Source: JBLHGU01 sp047615875 (GTDB lineage Bacteria; Pseudomonadota; Gammaproteobacteria; Arenicellales; CAJQKF01). Taken from it: DNA of 6,015 nucleotides. The notes under the pieces are model-generated. The model did not search any database, was not told where the DNA came from, and saw only the letters and a list, made by a program, of their open reading frames with translations. The stretch is from positions 1 to 6,015 of the forward strand of contig JBLHGU010000285.1 in assembly GCA_047615875.1 (NCBI GenBank), given 5' to 3'. Position 1 is the first letter of the stretch, and each line of letters opens with the position of its first letter. The translations under genes and the position numbers were made by a program. Below are positions 5,151-6,015 of the stretch, piece by piece.

Positions 5151-6005
5151 TTAACCCTCTTTCTCGCCAGCGTCAAAGGCTTTTCTGGCCTCTTCATTTA
5201 CGACGCCTTTGGCCTCATTCATAATCTCGCGAAAACGCGGACTAGTGAGAACGCTATAGTCTCTTGGATGTGGGATATCCACATTAACAATCTTCTTCGG
5301 TTTACACGGTCGTGAGGACATGATGATCAATCGATGACCGAGAAAGATTGCTTCCTCAAGGTCGTGAGTAATAAAGAAAATGGTCACCTTATTTTTGTAG
5401 TAAATTTCCAACAAGGCTTCATGCATAACAGACTTGGTTAAAGAATCCAGTGCACGATAGGGCTCATCGAATAACAATACTTTCGGATCATTCATCAGTG
5501 CTCGAACGATTTCCACACGCCGCCTAAGGCCGGATGAGACTTCACCTGGATAACTACTCTCTGTGCCACTTAAGCCGGCATCTGCCATCATGCTATGGGC
5601 TTTCTCATAAATTTCTGCCTTGCTTAACTTACCTTCCATCATTGGGCCAAAGGCAATATTCTCGAGATTGGTTTTCCAGGGGAACAGCGCACCATTTTGA
5701 AAAACCACAATTCGATCTGAACCTGGTTCCGCCTGCGCCTTTCCCGGTCCGCATAATAATTCGTTATCGAGATAAATCTGACCAGATGTTATTCCGTGAA
5801 AGCCTGCGATAGCATTGAGCAAAGTCGTCTTGCCACAGCCCGACGGGCCAACAATCATGCATATCTCGCCTGCTGGGATATCTATAGAGCAGTGATCAAC
5901 AGCCATAACGGCAGCACCATCCGGATCATAAATCTTCACAACATCTTCGATCCGGATTGCACCACGCGTGGTTACAGGATCCAGATTTGTTTCATTAATA
6001 CCCAT
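5151..6005 (-). CDS. ABC importer ATPase B, NitT/TauT type, with degenerate signature motif
   Basis: A 284-residue ATPase homologous to ATPase A along its length, including the C-terminal E-E-A-x-K-x-F block. It has Walker A GPSGCGKT (53-60), Q-loop Q103 in VFQNGALFPW, Walker B VLLFDE (176-181) with E181, D-loop ALD (185-187) and a normal H-loop histidine, H214 in ITHDLEEA. The ABC signature is VSSGLRRR at 156-163 instead of LSGGMRQR, so the first signature Gly and the adjoining Leu/Met positions are altered (codons 5526-5540). In an ATP-bound dimer this signature would face the ATP held by ATPase A, the subunit without the H-loop His. The start at 6005 has GAGA at 6015-6012 on the - strand, though the window edge may cut a longer ribosome binding site. 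The periplasmic binding protein gene is expected upstream, beyond 6015. Confidence 0.93.
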   Translation of the reverse strand: MGINETNLDPVTTRGAIRIEDVVKIYDPDGAAVMAVDHCSIDIPAGEICMIVGPSGCGKTTLLNAIAGFHGITSGQIYLDNELLCGPGKAQAEPGSDRIVVFQNGALFPWKTNLENIAFGPMMEGKLSKAEIYEKAHSMMADAGLSGTESSYPGEVSSGLRRRVEIVRALMNDPKVLLFDEPYRALDSLTKSVMHEALLEIYYKNKVTIFFITHDLEEAIFLGHRLIIMSSRPCKPKKIVNVDIPHPRDYSVLTSPRFREIMNEAKGVVNEEARKAFDAGEKEG

Positions 6006-6015
6006 TAATTATCTC

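Noticed and set aside
5144..5197. Longer permease start at ATG 5197
   Set aside because: It would overlap ATPase B by 47 bases and add a basic stretch not expected in the family; ATG 5143 gives ordinary spacing. It cannot be fully excluded.
1..6015. CRISPR array, tRNA, insertion sequence or attachment site
   Set aside because: No spaced direct repeats, cloverleaf-like segments, transposase frames or terminal inverted repeats were seen.

Overview
The window looks like part of a chromosome of a proteobacterium of moderate-to-low GC, possibly a marine gammaproteobacterium. That is a guess from gene content and codon style; no rRNA or other marker gene is present. It holds two gene groups that face each other.

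Left half, + strand (2-2289): four genes encode a complete multicomponent Rieske non-heme iron oxygenase. In order they are the C-terminal end of the alpha (catalytic) subunit, the small beta subunit, a Rieske [2Fe-2S] ferredoxin, and a flavin reductase with an N-terminal plant-type [2Fe-2S] domain. Electrons would pass from NAD(P)H through FAD and the reductase [2Fe-2S] to the Rieske ferredoxin and then to the alpha-subunit Rieske centre and iron. A fifth + strand gene (2505-3011) encodes an OsmC-family thiol protein. It follows a 215-base gap holding an 11-bp inverted repeat and a perfect TATAAT box, so it probably has its own promoter.

Right half, - strand (6005 down to 3108): an ABC importer of the nitrate/taurine/sulfonate (NitT/TauT) family, read as ATPase B, permease, ATPase A, then a 68-residue two-helix membrane protein of unknown function. 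The periplasmic binding protein is not in the window and probably lies just beyond position 6015.

The alpha-beta-Rieske ferredoxin-reductase order beside a sulfonate-type importer with two ATPases matches the published msmABCD/msmEFGH layout for methanesulfonate oxidation. I therefore infer uptake and oxidation of methanesulfonate or another small sulfonate. This is an inference, because the diagnostic part of the alpha subunit lies outside the window.

The most unusual signal is that the two ATPases carry complementary defects. ATPase A has Thr in place of the H-loop His, and ATPase B has VSSGL in place of LSGGM/Q. Paired as a heterodimer they would form one canonical and one degenerate ATP site, a design best known from asymmetric ABC exporters such as TAP, CFTR and TM287/288. 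A second recurring signal is a perfect 6-bp stem with a 3-nt loop directly at the stop codon of three genes (beta subunit, ATPase A, permease).
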